Below, piece by piece: positions 11,329 to 23,142 of a stretch of 64,000 nucleotides of DNA (position 1 is the first letter of the stretch; each line of letters starts with the position of its first letter). The notes under the pieces are model-generated. The model ran no database searches, had not been told where the DNA came from, and worked only from the letters and a program-made list of their open reading frames with translations. The stretch lies in assembly GCF_020520425.1 (NCBI RefSeq), contig NC_079492.1, forward strand, positions 59,705,042 to 59,769,041, given 5' to 3'. Both the position numbers and the translations under genes were made by a program. Origin of the DNA: Spinacia oleracea (lineage: Eukaryota; Streptophyta; Magnoliopsida; Caryophyllales; Amaranthaceae).

Positions 11329-13943
11329 AAAAATCATATTACCTCATTTTTTTGAAAAGATCTTCACTTCCGACCATTGTGTTGTTCTTGACCAAGCCAC
11401 CCCCTCCAATTCAATCAAATTCTCCCATGTTCCTTACCATCTTTAGGTTCAAGAGGCAATGGTTTACATTAGTCCGAACAAAGCCCCTGGCCTAGACGGC
11501 TTTTATGTCCATGTCTTCCAACGGCTTTGGGATACTGTTGGACTTGATTGCTGCATGGATGTCTAGTCCATATTTTCTTCTAAAACAGTCCCTGTTTCCA
11601 TGAACCTGGCCTACATTGTGCTCATTCCAAAAATTGAAAATCCAGTTAAAGTCCAGAGTTTTCGCCCAATTAGCCTTTGAATACGTCGTACAAGGTGGTT
11701 TCTAAAATCCTTGTCCAATGTATTAGGCCTCACCTTCAATCAATCATCCCCCCTAATCAAAATTCTTCGTTCCACGAATAAAAGAAAAGGTTAAAAAGGG
11801 TTTTTTTGCTATCATGTTGGATCTAGAAAAAGCTTACGATAGGCTTGAATGGCCTTTCATTAACCACTGCCTCCACTTCTTTAACTTTCATTAAGACGCA
11901 ATCTCATTGATTATGTGTTGTGTGTCAATTGTTTCTTATTTCATCATCATCAATGGCAAGCCTTCTAGATCTTTCAAGCCTTCCCGGGGCCTTAGGTATG
12001 GAGACCCTCTCTCCCCCTGCCTTTTTATTCGTTGTATGGAGTATATCTCGAGAACTATTCATAATCAATGCCTGACTAAAAACTGGACTCCCTTTAGGGG
12101 TGGAAAAGTTGAAATTTCTGATGATGTCATGTTTTTTGGAGAAGCCAATCTCACTAATCTGTCTTCCATCCAATTCTGCCTCACCTCTTTTTTTGAGATG
12201 TCGGGTCAAAAAGCAAATCCAGACAAGAGTTGTATTATCTTCTCCAAAAACACCAACTCAATATTGTGGATGAGTATGAGCAAGCCCTTCAAATTAAATC
12301 TTCGGCTAATTTAGGTACTTACTTGGTTTTCCCTTGTCCCATAGGAAACCTTCTAGAGCTAGACTTTCTTTTCCGATTGATAAATTGAGCCATAAACTAG
12401 CCACCTGGAAAGCCAACACCCTTTCCAAGGCCCGGGAGAGCTCTTCTCATTCAATCTTCTTTGCTAGCCATTCTTAAGTATATTATGCAAGATATTGACC
12501 TTCCCGCTTCGTTATCCACTAAGATGGACTCAGTCTGTTCAAAAAATTTATGGGGAGGCAGCTCTAAGTCTAGGAAAATTTTGTAGGTCTCTTGGAGTAA
12601 CATGTGTAGGCCGAAGTCTCAAGGGGGGTTGGCCTTCTCTTCCAATCATGATAATAACCGGATCTATTTGGCTACATTATTTTGGACCTTGGAAAAGAAA
12701 CAGAATAGTTCCACTAACATCGTCCATGATAAGTATGTGAAGAACAAAATTGAACCCACTAGCTTTAAATCGGGCTCTCGCGTTTGGAAAGCTATTGGGA
12801 AGGGGTGGGACTTATATCAACATAGCTTGACTTGGGAATTGGGTACAAGGAAAAGTATTAACCTGTGGTTTGATAAGTGGCTTGGCAATTTTTCCCTTAG
12901 ATCCATGTTTCTTGGGCCTTTAAATAGCCAGCAAATGGTAATGAAGGTGGCTAAAGCTTATCCCCTGGCCGCAAACCAATGGGATTTTGTTCTCACTTTT
13001 TGCATTAATCTAGACCTTCTCTTTGAACTGACCTCCATTAGGCCTAACCTCAAACCGGACAGATCCTTTTCTGACTGGTAAGTTCCTCTCATCAATGGCT
13101 AGATCCTTCATCAATGAACCTAAGGTCACCACCACAACCCAAGATCAGGATTGGGGTCTTGTCTGGAATGCCCCGGGCCACCCTAAGATGGTCATCTTCT
13201 TATGGCAGACCGGGTGGGGCAGAATTTGTAACAATAAAAACCTCAATCTCCCGCATTAACTCCGGCCCCCACTGTGCCTTTTGCAACAGTAGTGTGGAGG
13301 ACAATGATCACACTTTTAGGGGGTGCATTAGAGCACAAAAATTCTGGTCTGCGATGAACATTCAAATCGACTTAACCTCTTCCTTCAAGGAATGGTTTAG
13401 TAAGTCTCTTTCCTACTCTAAAAACATGTCCCTCTCTTCTCCACCAAGTGTACAATTTGCTTTCAGCATTTGGTATACATGGAAAAGGAGGAATGCTTGG
13501 GCTATCTCCCATAACAACATTCCCGTTGTTCCTTACTCCAAACACTGCTCCTGGGCTGCTAATGAATGGTTTTTCACTCAAAGTCAACCTTCGTTGGAAG
13601 TAAATCCCATCCCCTCCCCTTGGTCACCCCCTCCTATTAATTACCTCAAAGTCAATATTCATGCCTCCTTTGCTAGTTCCAACACTATGTCAGGCCTTGT
13701 CGCGGTGTGTAGGGATCACAATGGTGCTTGGGTGGAAGGAATGGTCAGTGCTAACTATGCGGATGATCCTCTTCGGGCAGAACTTTGTAGCATCTTTAAT
13801 ACTTAGTCTTGGGTTGCTAATCGTCAATGGAAGCCTTGTATTTTTGTGTCCGATTGTTTGGTGGTTGTTTCCGATATCAACTGTGAATTTTCTGTTAATT
13901 CAAGGCACAAATCCCTAACCTTAAACTGCAGGGAGCTACTACT
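11329..13943 (+). pseudogene. LINE reverse transcriptase to RNase H region, many breaks
   Basis: Continuation of LINE ORF2 after the CACTA insertion. Visible: NKAPGLDG (near 11476), VPVSMNLAYIVLIPKIENP and SFRPISL (near 11590-11680), DLEKAYDRLEWPF (near 11820-11860), the region with RYGDPLSPCLF (near 11990-12030), then a damaged catalytic box. The expected FADD is reduced to SDDVMFFGEA near 12117-12146, so the active site is incomplete. The zf-RVT-like CAFCNS...HTFRGC lies near 13270-13330. From about 13640 an RNase H-like domain begins (INYLKVNIHASFASSNTMSG, where a catalytic D is expected and is not seen). Several stops and frameshifts separate these blocks. Confidence 0.85.
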
Positions 13944-15319
13944 TGTTAGGTTATGATACATATGACAATTCATAAATCATGCGGAAACAACCATTAAGCC
14001 AGGAATACATATTATTTACACATAATCATTTAGCATAGTTTGGATGCATACTCTTTGTTGCGTGCCTTCCCTAGCTGCGCCCGAACCGAACAAGAACAAG
14101 TCTTTAGGACTCCAAGTGTCGTCCCTCCGTAGATAGTCCACAGCACGTTCGGATCCGCCTTAAGATTGACCAACTAGAATCGCCCTTAAGGTACTATTAT
14201 TTTCGGCACTTTTAGGCAAATGTGTGACTGAATTTTTTTCTCAAAAACTCACTTTGAATACTTGAAAACTCGTTGTAAATATGTGACCCTAGGCACCTAT
14301 TTATAGAGTTATGGAAAAGGATTTGGAATCCTATTAGGATACTAATTTATTTAATTATAATCCTACTAGGACTCTAATTAAATAAACTTTATCAATTAGG
14401 ATTAGATTTAATCATATTACGAATCCCGGTAGCCTTAGGATTCGAGTAGCACACTTCGAGTAATACGCTAGCACCGCACGCAGGCCTTGCGGCCCACGCA
14501 CAGCGCCAGCCCACTCGTCGCAGCCCCGCGCGCGCGCCCAAGCTTCGGCTGGGCCTGGCTTTTGCGCTGGGCCTGGTCGTATGCTTGGCGTGTGGTTGTT
14601 GCGCTTGGCTTGCTGGGCGATGGCCCGGCTTCGTGCTGGGCCTTCGTCTGGCAGGCCTCGTCCGATGCTAATTCGTACGATACGCTCCCGATTAAATTCT
14701 CGATTCCGGAATTCATTTCCGATACGAACAATATTTAATATTTCCGATTCCGGAATTAATTTCCGTTTCGAACAAATATTTAATATTTCCGTTTCCGGAA
14801 TTATTTTCCGATTCCGATAATATTTCCGATTCTGACAATATTTCCGTTTCCGGCAATATTTCCGATTCCGGCAATATTTCCATTTCCGATAATATTTTCC
14901 GATACGTACCATGTTTCCGTTTCCGGCAACATCTACGACTTGGATAATATTTATATTTCCGATACGATCCATATTTCCGTTTCCGGCAATATCATCGTTT
15001 CCGGAGTATTCATTTCTTGCCTGTGACGATCTCAGCTCCCACTGAAACCAAGATCCGTCGATTCCGAATATCCATAGATGGAGTATTTAATGCCATTAAA
15101 TACTTGATCCGTTTACGTACTATTTGTGTGACCCTACGGGTTCAGTCAAGAGTAAGCTGTGGATTAATATCATTAATTCCACTTGAACTGAAGCGGCCTC
15201 TAGCTAGGCATTCAGCTCACTTGATCTCACTGAATTATTAACTTGTTAATTAATACTGAACCGCATTTATTAGACTTAACATTGAATGCATACTTGGACC
15301 AAGGGCATTATTTCCTTCA
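13944..15319 (-). mobile_element. Solo LTR (copy B), TSD ctact, minus orientation
   Basis: A 1376-base TG...CA unit flanked by the perfect duplication ctact (13939-13943 and 15320-15324). It is inserted in the RNase H-like region of the LINE, whose reading resumes after it. On the minus strand it holds a canonical TATA box (complement of 14297-14306), which gives the transcriptional orientation. About 14680-15010 is an imperfect tandem array of units like ggcaatatttccgtttccg (complement cggaaacggaaatattgcc). A GC-rich core is at about 14470-14660. It is homologous to the solo LTR at 2904-3902. Confidence 0.87.
14297..14306 (-). promoter_or_regulatory. TATA box of solo LTR B
   Basis: The minus-strand sequence CTCTATAAATAGGTGCC is a textbook plant TATA box at the end of U3. 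It implies transcription toward lower coordinates starting about 30 bases downstream. Confidence 0.6.
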
Positions 15320-15614
15320 CTACTCTCTCTGTTAGTGTCAGGATCTAGGTTGATTCATGAAGGAAGATCAACGAATAATCGAATATAGTAGCTGACTCGA
15401 TGGCTAAAAGCGCAAGGAAGAAGATTGTTTTGTGTAACCAAGTCTGTAATTTTCACTCCCCTTACCCAGATTGTATTAAAGTATTGTTAGCAGACTCAAA
15501 TAGCTTGGTTGTTAATGAATCTAGCACTTCGAGGCTGGATAATGCTCTCATGAACTCTTCTGATGTATTATCATCGAATATTATCCCTTCAAGGCATATC
15601 CTAACTCTTAATTA
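15320..15614 (+). pseudogene. LINE RNase H-like tail, after solo LTR
   Basis: The LINE resumes after the solo LTR. The segment NCRELL just before the insertion, and a stretch around 15390-15420 encoding ADSMAKSARK (one in-frame break), match the C-terminal end of LINE or plant RNase H-like proteins, where the closing acidic residue sits before MAK. The frame MAKSARKKIVLCNQVCNFHS runs from 15400 to a stop at 15613-15615. The element then ends with a poly(A) at 15635-15644. Confidence 0.65.
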
Positions 15615-15654
15615 ATTAAAATACCTTGGTTACCAAAAAAAAAATACCTAAAGG

Positions 15655-16741
15655 TTTATCTGCCTTGCTTATCTTGTGTAGCATATTGACCTCAGTATCT
15701 GCAAACTTGGCTTTTCATTGTTACCAGTTCATCATTTTCTTGAATCAGAAAATTTTTAGCTAGTAATTTCTTGTAAGCCTGCTCTACAAATGGTTAGTTG
15801 ATTCTCTCATCTCTGATTAGATGTCACTAATAGTGTTTATTGTGTGGAACTTAATCTGTAATTCAATTCGGCGCCCCTACTTGTGTACAGATATTTACTT
15901 GGCCCCTAATATTGTACTTTTCAAGGGTTCCTAGATTTCATGTAATGTCTTAATTACCTCACTAGTAGTGCTTATTTCATAATTATAGTTGCACTTACCC
16001 ATTGATGCACTTTTCTCAATATCCTTTGAAAGATGGTTTTTTTTTAAGGTTAAGGCCTAGCGTGTCCCGTGTCCCATATGATACAACTCCTATAAGCCCT
16101 TGTGCGTTTACCGATGCATACAATTACAGGTTTGTATTATTGTGTGTTATTTCTTCTACTCTATTGTCCTGTTTGATGCGCATATGAGGTACGTTGGTCT
16201 AAATCAAGCCTTGGGGATTCAAGCGTCGCTCAGGCGGCAAAAGGCCATTCTATGACAGCTGGCTAACATCCAATGTGAACACACTACCATCTACACTACC
16301 ATATGCCTCATGAATCATGAGTACCAGACATACTTTTTAGACGCCACAATATGCAAGTTTACATTTAGCCCTAAAATACGCGCTACTAGCTTGCTACTAT
16401 AGACTCATTAGTGCCTGCAGTTTAGCAGACATACAATATACACTACCACAGCTATATAATGTATTGCCAGAGTGCGACATCTACAATACTAAGACTACCA
16501 TATGCTTCGTAATACTACCACACGACCAGACTACCGGATCTAGTCATTTACCACTTACCAGAACTGTCTCAAAAGGGTAAGCGATACATCTTTTTTCTTC
16601 CTTCATTTCCAGTAGGAGACATGACTTCACAGAGCATGTTATCGAACTGTGGTAGACTCATTACTACCCTACAAAATTACAAAGATGTTATACCAAAATT
16701 ATCAGTTAGTAAGAAAGTTATTCTTCCATGTTGTTACGCCT
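15655..16741. other. Intergenic DNA downstream of the FAR1-like gene
   Basis: AT-rich sequence with no recognisable coding or repeat structure. It includes an A/C-rich part (16260-16560) with recurrent ctaccat words. It lies 3' of the minus-strand FAR1-like gene and may contain that gene's 3' UTR and polyadenylation region. Confidence 0.4.
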
Positions 16742-19700
16742 CTAATAATGGCCGCCGCATTCCTGTTCTGACTCCTGATTGGTACCAACCATCTGCGTGA
16801 AATTTCCGATTGAGCCGTCCTTGTGAAGCAACTCAATGCCTCCAACAGACATAGCATTCTCAAAGATTAAGTCAGCTTCACCTCCATAGGCTGACCCCAC
16901 CTGTGACCAGTGGAGTCATTAGTAAAGTATATTAAAAGAAGGTGCAATGAGGAGGTTCAAGTTCAATTCAGAGGAAGATTATTACACATCGAGGATCCTG
17001 AGTTTGCAATTTCAACTTTTTCAGTGTGTAATTCATCACTTGGAGGATAGGCTTATACATATTCATGGAAACATATTGAGAGTTCAGTTTACTTGTCTTG
17101 TACTACCCCGTTCCTGAAAGTTCTTCACACTATCCATTTTAGCCTATTTCTGAAATTTATTTTTTACACTCTACTTTTCTTTCATCATTGGCATATAATT
17201 TTTACGTTTATATCTCCATTTGCCCCACCACAATATACAACTTACAATATTTTATTTTGGGAGTCCACCACAATTTATTCACTCGCAATTCTTTAATACT
17301 AATTCTCATTTCCCACTTGTTACCCCACCATCCCATGCTCATCAAAGTATCTAAATTATCGTGCAAATAGTAAGCGTAAAGATCTTTGTGGAACAGAGGT
17401 AGTAATTGTTTCATGATTAAGAAATTTGTTTTGATGGAGGCATGACAATATATCCCTGTTGCACCTGCTTCGTTTTACCTCCATTGGCCGGGTATATATT
17501 ATGATGTGAAATATCCTACTTTAGACAATTTCAGACAAAATAAGTCCATAAGTTTTCACACACAAATAAATTTACTTATGAAAAATAAGCTTTTTTTCTA
17601 GATAAATTAAGTTAAGATAAGTTCAGACAAAATAAATTGAATAGACTTGGTGGTTGTCTTGAATTTCATATTGTATTGCATACACGCGTTATATCCTATT
17701 TTATTATATTAACTTGAGAGATTTACTTTATTTTGATTGGCTGTTGACTATTGATGGTACAACAGAGAAGACATTATTCTATGACATGGAAAATGGAGAT
17801 ATAATTGTTCGAAACCATAACTTTGCTAAAGTTGTTTTGTAACAAAATAAAAATTGTCTTGCAATCACTACCTAGTGAAAATTAGCACTTAATAACAGAA
17901 AACAAATGAAAAGAATGACTACAAATAAACAACCACTGAACCACCAGATAACTTCGATATATTTAAGTGGAGAAAGAAAGCACAAACAATATATACTTCC
18001 TCTGTTTAGAAATAGTTGCACCACTTTGATTTTCACGTTTTCCAGTACACAACTTTGACCATAAATATCTTTAATATATTATCTCTTAATGAAAATATAT
18101 TATTTTAATAATTTGAAAAGTAAACATTGAGAGTAATCCAACCACTTTTTTAAATGATAATATTTATATTTTATATATGTGTAAAAAGAAAGTCAAAGTT
18201 AATATATGAATAGTGTATAAATTGAAAGCGGTGCAACTATTTCTAGACGGAGGAAGTAGCTAAGATGGTAAAAGAAAAAAAAAATCTAATTTAGTTCTTG
18301 ATGGTCACTTCGAACCCTGCTATAAGCGTGTTTTAGTACGTCCGGAGGATTCCATGTGGCATATAAACTTACATAGGAACGGTTTTTAATATAAAGCATA
18401 GATTGGCTATAAAATACTATCAAAATAGCTTATGTATCGGCATACATCGTGGCATATAACAAAGAAGGTATCATGAAGGATTACCTGTTTAAAATCCCCA
18501 AACAGATCCATAGTAGGGATGCAAGTGACTTGTTGGTCTACAATAGCTACATTAGTTGTTGGCTGCAAGTCTAAGGAAACCTGCATCAGAGCAAAGTCAT
18601 CAAACAAATGAAGAAATCAGCTTGTAAGCAAATTTTAACCTACGTCGTAGTTACAGTTCTCTGCCTAGTTTTCTAGGCTACAGTGTTATTTTTCGGTTTG
18701 TCTTTTTTTCTTTTCAACATAGGAAAAAGAAACTAACCTCACAAGTGCTATGTGCTTTCTTCCGAGATATTGGATCCTTGACATAGGGTGTATTACTTGA
18801 TGAATTCTCCTGTGTATGGCTCTTTTGTTCAGCCGGGGGTGACGGCTCCTTCCGTTTGCTGCAATTTCCAAGACTTTTACTACCAGAGGTTGGGGTTTTC
18901 ACGTTGGAAAACCTTTTATTTTGGACATACGACGGAGACTGGGTCAGTGAATCACCATTTTGAGACCTTTGTGCTATGATATTGTCCAAACGGATGTCCA
19001 ACAATCGTATCCACTCCACAACAATATTCATCGTGTCCTCAGATGTCAATGCCTTCAGACAAATGGGTTTGAAAGCGGCCATTATTCTATCATACCTTCG
19101 TGCCTTTTGGGTTTTTGAAGGATCGTGATAAGCAACTTTTACCCGAGTATGCTTCCTTTTTATGTCCTTCCTCCATCGCCTCAAAATGTATCTCAGGGAC
19201 CTCAGCTATATGGTAGATGTCATAAACCCTAATGAGATGCCTACACATTATTCCACGGCATTCAAAGAGTTTGCAGTCACACCAAGCTTTATTACTATCG
19301 AGGTTGAACCTGACCTTATAAGTACACTTCTTATCGGACACGATTTCCTTCTTCGTGGACTTGCATATTATCCAAACTCTATCGTCTAGTGTGATCTCCA
19401 CAACATGATCTGATAAAACCTTTTTTTGCGGACGTGGATTAACGTACAACATCCTTGTAGCCTCCGATTGGACCTCCTTGAACTTTGCATCTGTGTACAA
19501 CTTTTGGAGCAGAACTTCAACAGGAAACACAGTAACAACTTGCCTTACGTAGCGACTTGTGTCTGCATCATCTTTCCCTTCATCGTATACGTTAGTTTCC
19601 ATAGCTTCACAATATAGTGATGCAAACTCAGGTAATCGGGTGTGCTTCTTCAAGTACCTATTAAAGAAACTGCTAATGCTCCCTATACGTTGAGTAGTTT

Positions 19701-22700
19701 TCATGCCAGCCCAAAAAAATTGGTTCATGTAGGCTGGGACCCACATTTCCCTCTCCTGAAACAATCCTGCATACATGAAATACACGTATATATTTTTCAT
19801 ATGAATTCAAGAAAAAATATTAATTGAATAAAACAGTTATTAAAGTAAAAGGCGCAATGAGGAGAACAAACAAACAAACCGAGCAGCAATCCATTAAATT
19901 ATATCCATTGTTGAACAGGTGTTACAGCACTATTAAGTCAAAAAGGAAAAGAAAGTTACAGCAAAACAAGAGTTACTAATTGGGAGTTTTCTGGATCAAT
20001 ACAATACTTATTGTATCAATACTTATAACATTTCAATAGATTGTACAACAATAGTTATTTCATTGTAGTTTATTGTAGCTTGGCGGGTTTATTGTAGGTT
20101 TCACATCCTAGTGGTATGAAATTAATGTAGAGAGTTTCTTAAGAGTTGGACTCGTCATCGCTGGCATCTTAGCCCAACTATAAAATGAGCATTAACCATT
20201 TATTACCAAGATATAGCACCATAACATGATTAGATTTATGATTGATGATGAAATGTAAGTGGTAAATTTGAAACTTTTTAGCATAGACATAGCAGCATTC
20301 ACTAAATCCCATTATTCACATGATTAGAGTTCTAGTTAACTCTCTGTACCACTGTTTCAATGAATCTAAGTATCATAAAGGCTGTTTTTCATTTAGTCCA
20401 CGAAAACGCAATTACAGACATCATTAATCATCAGTACAAAGCAGACTTAAAATTCATTTGTATATACCAAATGAGTTCATGTACTAGTTCTAAATCTGTA
20501 TCACACATGAATCACGCAGCATAAAACAGCTGCACCCACAAAAATCGTATCAGTTAACAAATTGGTTTTCAAAAAGGATGCCAAAACTCTTTTTTTTTCC
20601 CTTCATCCAAAGAATTTTAGATTTGTATACTTCAGAAAATGTAGGAAACAAAATGTCAAAAGGGAAAACGCATACAAGTCGTTGAGATGAGCCCCAAATG
20701 TCTGTTCTATTGCTACTTGTTCTCAAATAACTTTGCAGAATTAAAACATCATTGCAAAGGGTTCTCAACATAAACGAAACCAAACGCAAATGATTTAGAA
20801 TTTATGCACATGCTTGCTGGTAATAGTACAGAACCACCATTACCACTCTAACCCAACTCTTCTGTAAAACAACCTATCTAACAGTATAGCCTCTGTTAAC
20901 CGGCCACTCTTACCCAAGTGTACCCACAACCAATACATAAGTTTGCACGGGAGGTTTCATTACTTTTAGTAACTGCTTCAAGTATCAGTTTCTCAAGTTA
21001 TATTTACAGAATTACAGGAACTGGAAAAACAGAAGTGAAATGGAAGATAAACTTGTTGATGATCTGTGGTCTCATTTAAGGTTAGTCAATGAAAATAAAT
21101 TGAAGATTGCAGAAACATTCATATTGAGTAAGAACATAAATTGAACAAGATCATAGACATGTGTTATTACTTCTAATTACCTGCAAGCCAATCATTGCTT
21201 TCGAGGTCAAACTCCTTCACTGCAGAACTCCAATCAACCTCAAACACTTCGGGCATCAAACTATCATATATAACATTATGTAAAACCTCCTTAAATTCTT
21301 GATACCTTTCAAAAGCACCTAACAACTTCTTACTAAAACTCTTTAGTAGTATGTGCCGCAAGCTCCAACCATGCCGGGATTGTGGCATTACTACTGAGAG
21401 GGCCTTTCTCATTGCAACATCTTTATCAGTTAAGATGCCAATCGGGGCTTTCCCACCCATACATAGTAACCAGGTGTTGAACAACCACTGAAACGTCTCC
21501 AAAGTTTCATGAGATATTAGTGCACAACCAAACAATATAGATTTTCCATGATGATTTACTCCAACAAAAGTCACCAAAGGCAACTCGTACCCATTGGTGA
21601 GATATGTTGTATCAAACCAAACAACATCGCCAAACTCCTCATAAGCCACCCTACCCCGTGCATCAACCCACATCACATCCTTCAACCTGCCAAATTGATC
21701 AACTCTATACCTATAGAAAAGGTTCTGGTTATCCGCAGCCATCTTAGTGAAAAATTCCAACAAGGCATTTACATCACCATCCCCTAACTTCAATCTACTC
21801 TCTTGATCGGTGACATTACACAAATTCATATCTGCCATTGCCATGTTCTCAAGCCCATTTCTAGTCAAGCTAGCATGAATTTGGGGTGTGTTCACCCCTA
21901 AAACATGGTCAGTTGAAGGCTTTTTTTTCACATGTGCTTGCACCGCTTCAACAACCTCATCGTTCTCACCTTCCTCATCAAGAAAATCCTACACAGATAA
22001 TGAATACATTTCCACATAAAACTTAGACAAATTCAATATTTAAATTTAGGCTTTATTTGGTAGAAAGAAAACGGAAATAAGAGAAGAGAAAGGAAAAGAA
22101 AAATATGGTTTCCCTCACAAAGTTATACCTTTTTTTTCTTGTTTATTAGTTCCTTGTCGTGTATGATTTTTTTTATTAGTCCCCTTTTAGCATCATTCTT
22201 TATTTGTTTAATAATTATTCTTCTTCTACCCTAACCTTACAATTTTAATTATTTTCGTCCCAAATAAATATGCAAGTAGCTCCTTTATTTAAGGACATTA
22301 AACACTCGCCTAAATAATTATTCTTCTTTTATCCTTACCTTACGTTTTTTACAAACTTTTATGTAAGTCGGTCTTACACAAAAGACCACATTAGTGTCAT
22401 ATAAGTTAAAGAATGAAATCAATTAGTTAAGCACTGCAACTAATTAGTTAATTACTAAAACCAATTAGTTAAACAATGAAACTAATAAGTTAAGAACTGC
22501 AACTAATTAGTTAAGAAATTGAACCAATTAGTTAAGTAATCAAAGTGGTCTTTCCGGTAAGGCGGTCTTACATAAAAGTTACCGTACATTTTTTCTCTCT
22601 CCGATCCACATAGGTGAGATTCTTTAAAGATATCATTTTAAAGATGCATGGTGTTATTTTAGTATATTTTGTTCAATATTTTACAACAGACTAATAAACG

Positions 22701-23142
22701 AGAACGAAGGGAGTATGAGATTTGATGGGAAAGATTTGACAGGAAACGAAGGCAAATGAAAGAAAGCATATTAATAAATTTCCAGTCTCCTTTCCTTTCA
22801 AAAGTTGGGGATTTCGGAAGGAAAGAGTCCAGAAATTTGAAAGGAAATTGAAAACTAAAAGCGTTCATATTATTTTCCTTTTTTTCAGTCACTTAATTTT
22901 ATCAAATCAAAATAACTGAAAATAAATTAAGTTTCCTTTTAACTTTTTTTTCTTTCTTTCCCCTTCCTTCTTTCCTTTCCATTACTAATGTTGTACCAAA
23001 CAAAGCTAAACTAATTCAGTTCATGATACTACAAACAAGCTTTAATTGTTGCCAATTACTTCTACAAAACGAAGTTCAAATATCAAAAGTTACATACCTC
23101 AAAATGATGAGAATTCCCACTTTGCTTAGAGCTTTCTTCCAT
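16742..23142 (-). CDS. FAR1/FHY3-related (FRS) gene, five exons, frameshifted and lacking the FAR1 domain
   Basis: FAR1/FHY3 proteins are nuclear transcription regulators derived from MULE transposases. Exons inferred from GT-AG sites (minus strand): 23142-23098, 21988-21181, 19766-18738, 18580-18485 and 16900-16742, ending in TAG. Phases agree at every junction (exon 2 to 3 splits a Gly codon). Exon 2 carries the MULE transposase core (GDVVWFDTTYLTNGYELPLV, then GILTDKDVAMRKAL). Exon 3 carries the SWIM zinc finger WCDCKLFECRGIMCRHL. At 19191 one extra base (or two missing) shifts the frame between VPE and YILRRWRKDIKRKH, which is normally continuous in this family. The N-terminal FAR1 zinc-binding domain is not visible between exon 1 (15 codons) and the MULE core. 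The intended length is about 711 residues. The gene is probably inactive unless 19191 is a sequencing error. Confidence 0.8.
17505..17650. repeat. Diverged repeat rich in cagacaaaataag
   Basis: Words such as cagacaaaataag and ttaagataagttcagacaaaataa recur here and, in reverse orientation (ttattttgtctgaactta...), at about 23620-23850. The two tracts look like relics of the same short element. No clean termini or duplication could be set. This copy lies in the last intron of the FAR1-like gene. Confidence 0.4.
17996..18256. mobile_element. Stowaway-like MITE in FAR1-like intron
   Basis: Terminal inverted repeats cttcctctgtttagaaatag at the left and ctatttctagacggaggaag at the right, flanked by TA (17994-17995 and 18257-18258). 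The TA duplication and the cttcctccgt-type end are typical of Stowaway (Tc1/mariner) MITEs. It is 261 bases long, AT-rich inside and has no ORF. It sits in the intron between exons 4 and 5. Confidence 0.82.
22351..22585. mobile_element. MULE-type MITE in FAR1-like intron 1
   Basis: The ends acaaacttttatgtaag and, inverted, acggtaacttttatgtaag enclose 235 bases. Flanks acgtttttt (22342-22350) and acatttttt (22586-22594) match at 8 of 9 positions, as expected of an aged 9-bp MULE duplication. Inner repeats of the form caattagttaag and the terminal gtaagaccgcctta block match the larger element at 40762-43409, so this is a short relative or deletion derivative of the same family. Confidence 0.72.

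Larger units (their letters stand above)
4928..15644 (+). mobile_element. Second LINE (L1-type), split by a CACTA element and a solo LTR
   Basis: A near full-length but decayed plant LINE. Poly(A) at 15635-15644 is followed by atacctaaagg (15644-15654), which nearly matches atacctaagg at 4918-4927 and is a plausible target-site duplication. Coding blocks in order are ORF1 remnants (5114-5636), endonuclease (about 5880-6620), RT (about 11400-12230), zf-RVT (about 13270-13350) and RNase H-like (about 13640-15420). A CACTA element (7095-11325) and a solo LTR (13944-15319) interrupt it. Without these two insertions the LINE is about 5.1 kb. Confidence 0.82.

Noticed and set aside
14412..14972. 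Minus-strand frame of 186 codons with repeated KYYRKWKYC-like words
   Set aside because: It lies in the imperfect tandem repeats and GC-rich core of solo LTR B. The repeat length keeps the frame open by chance.
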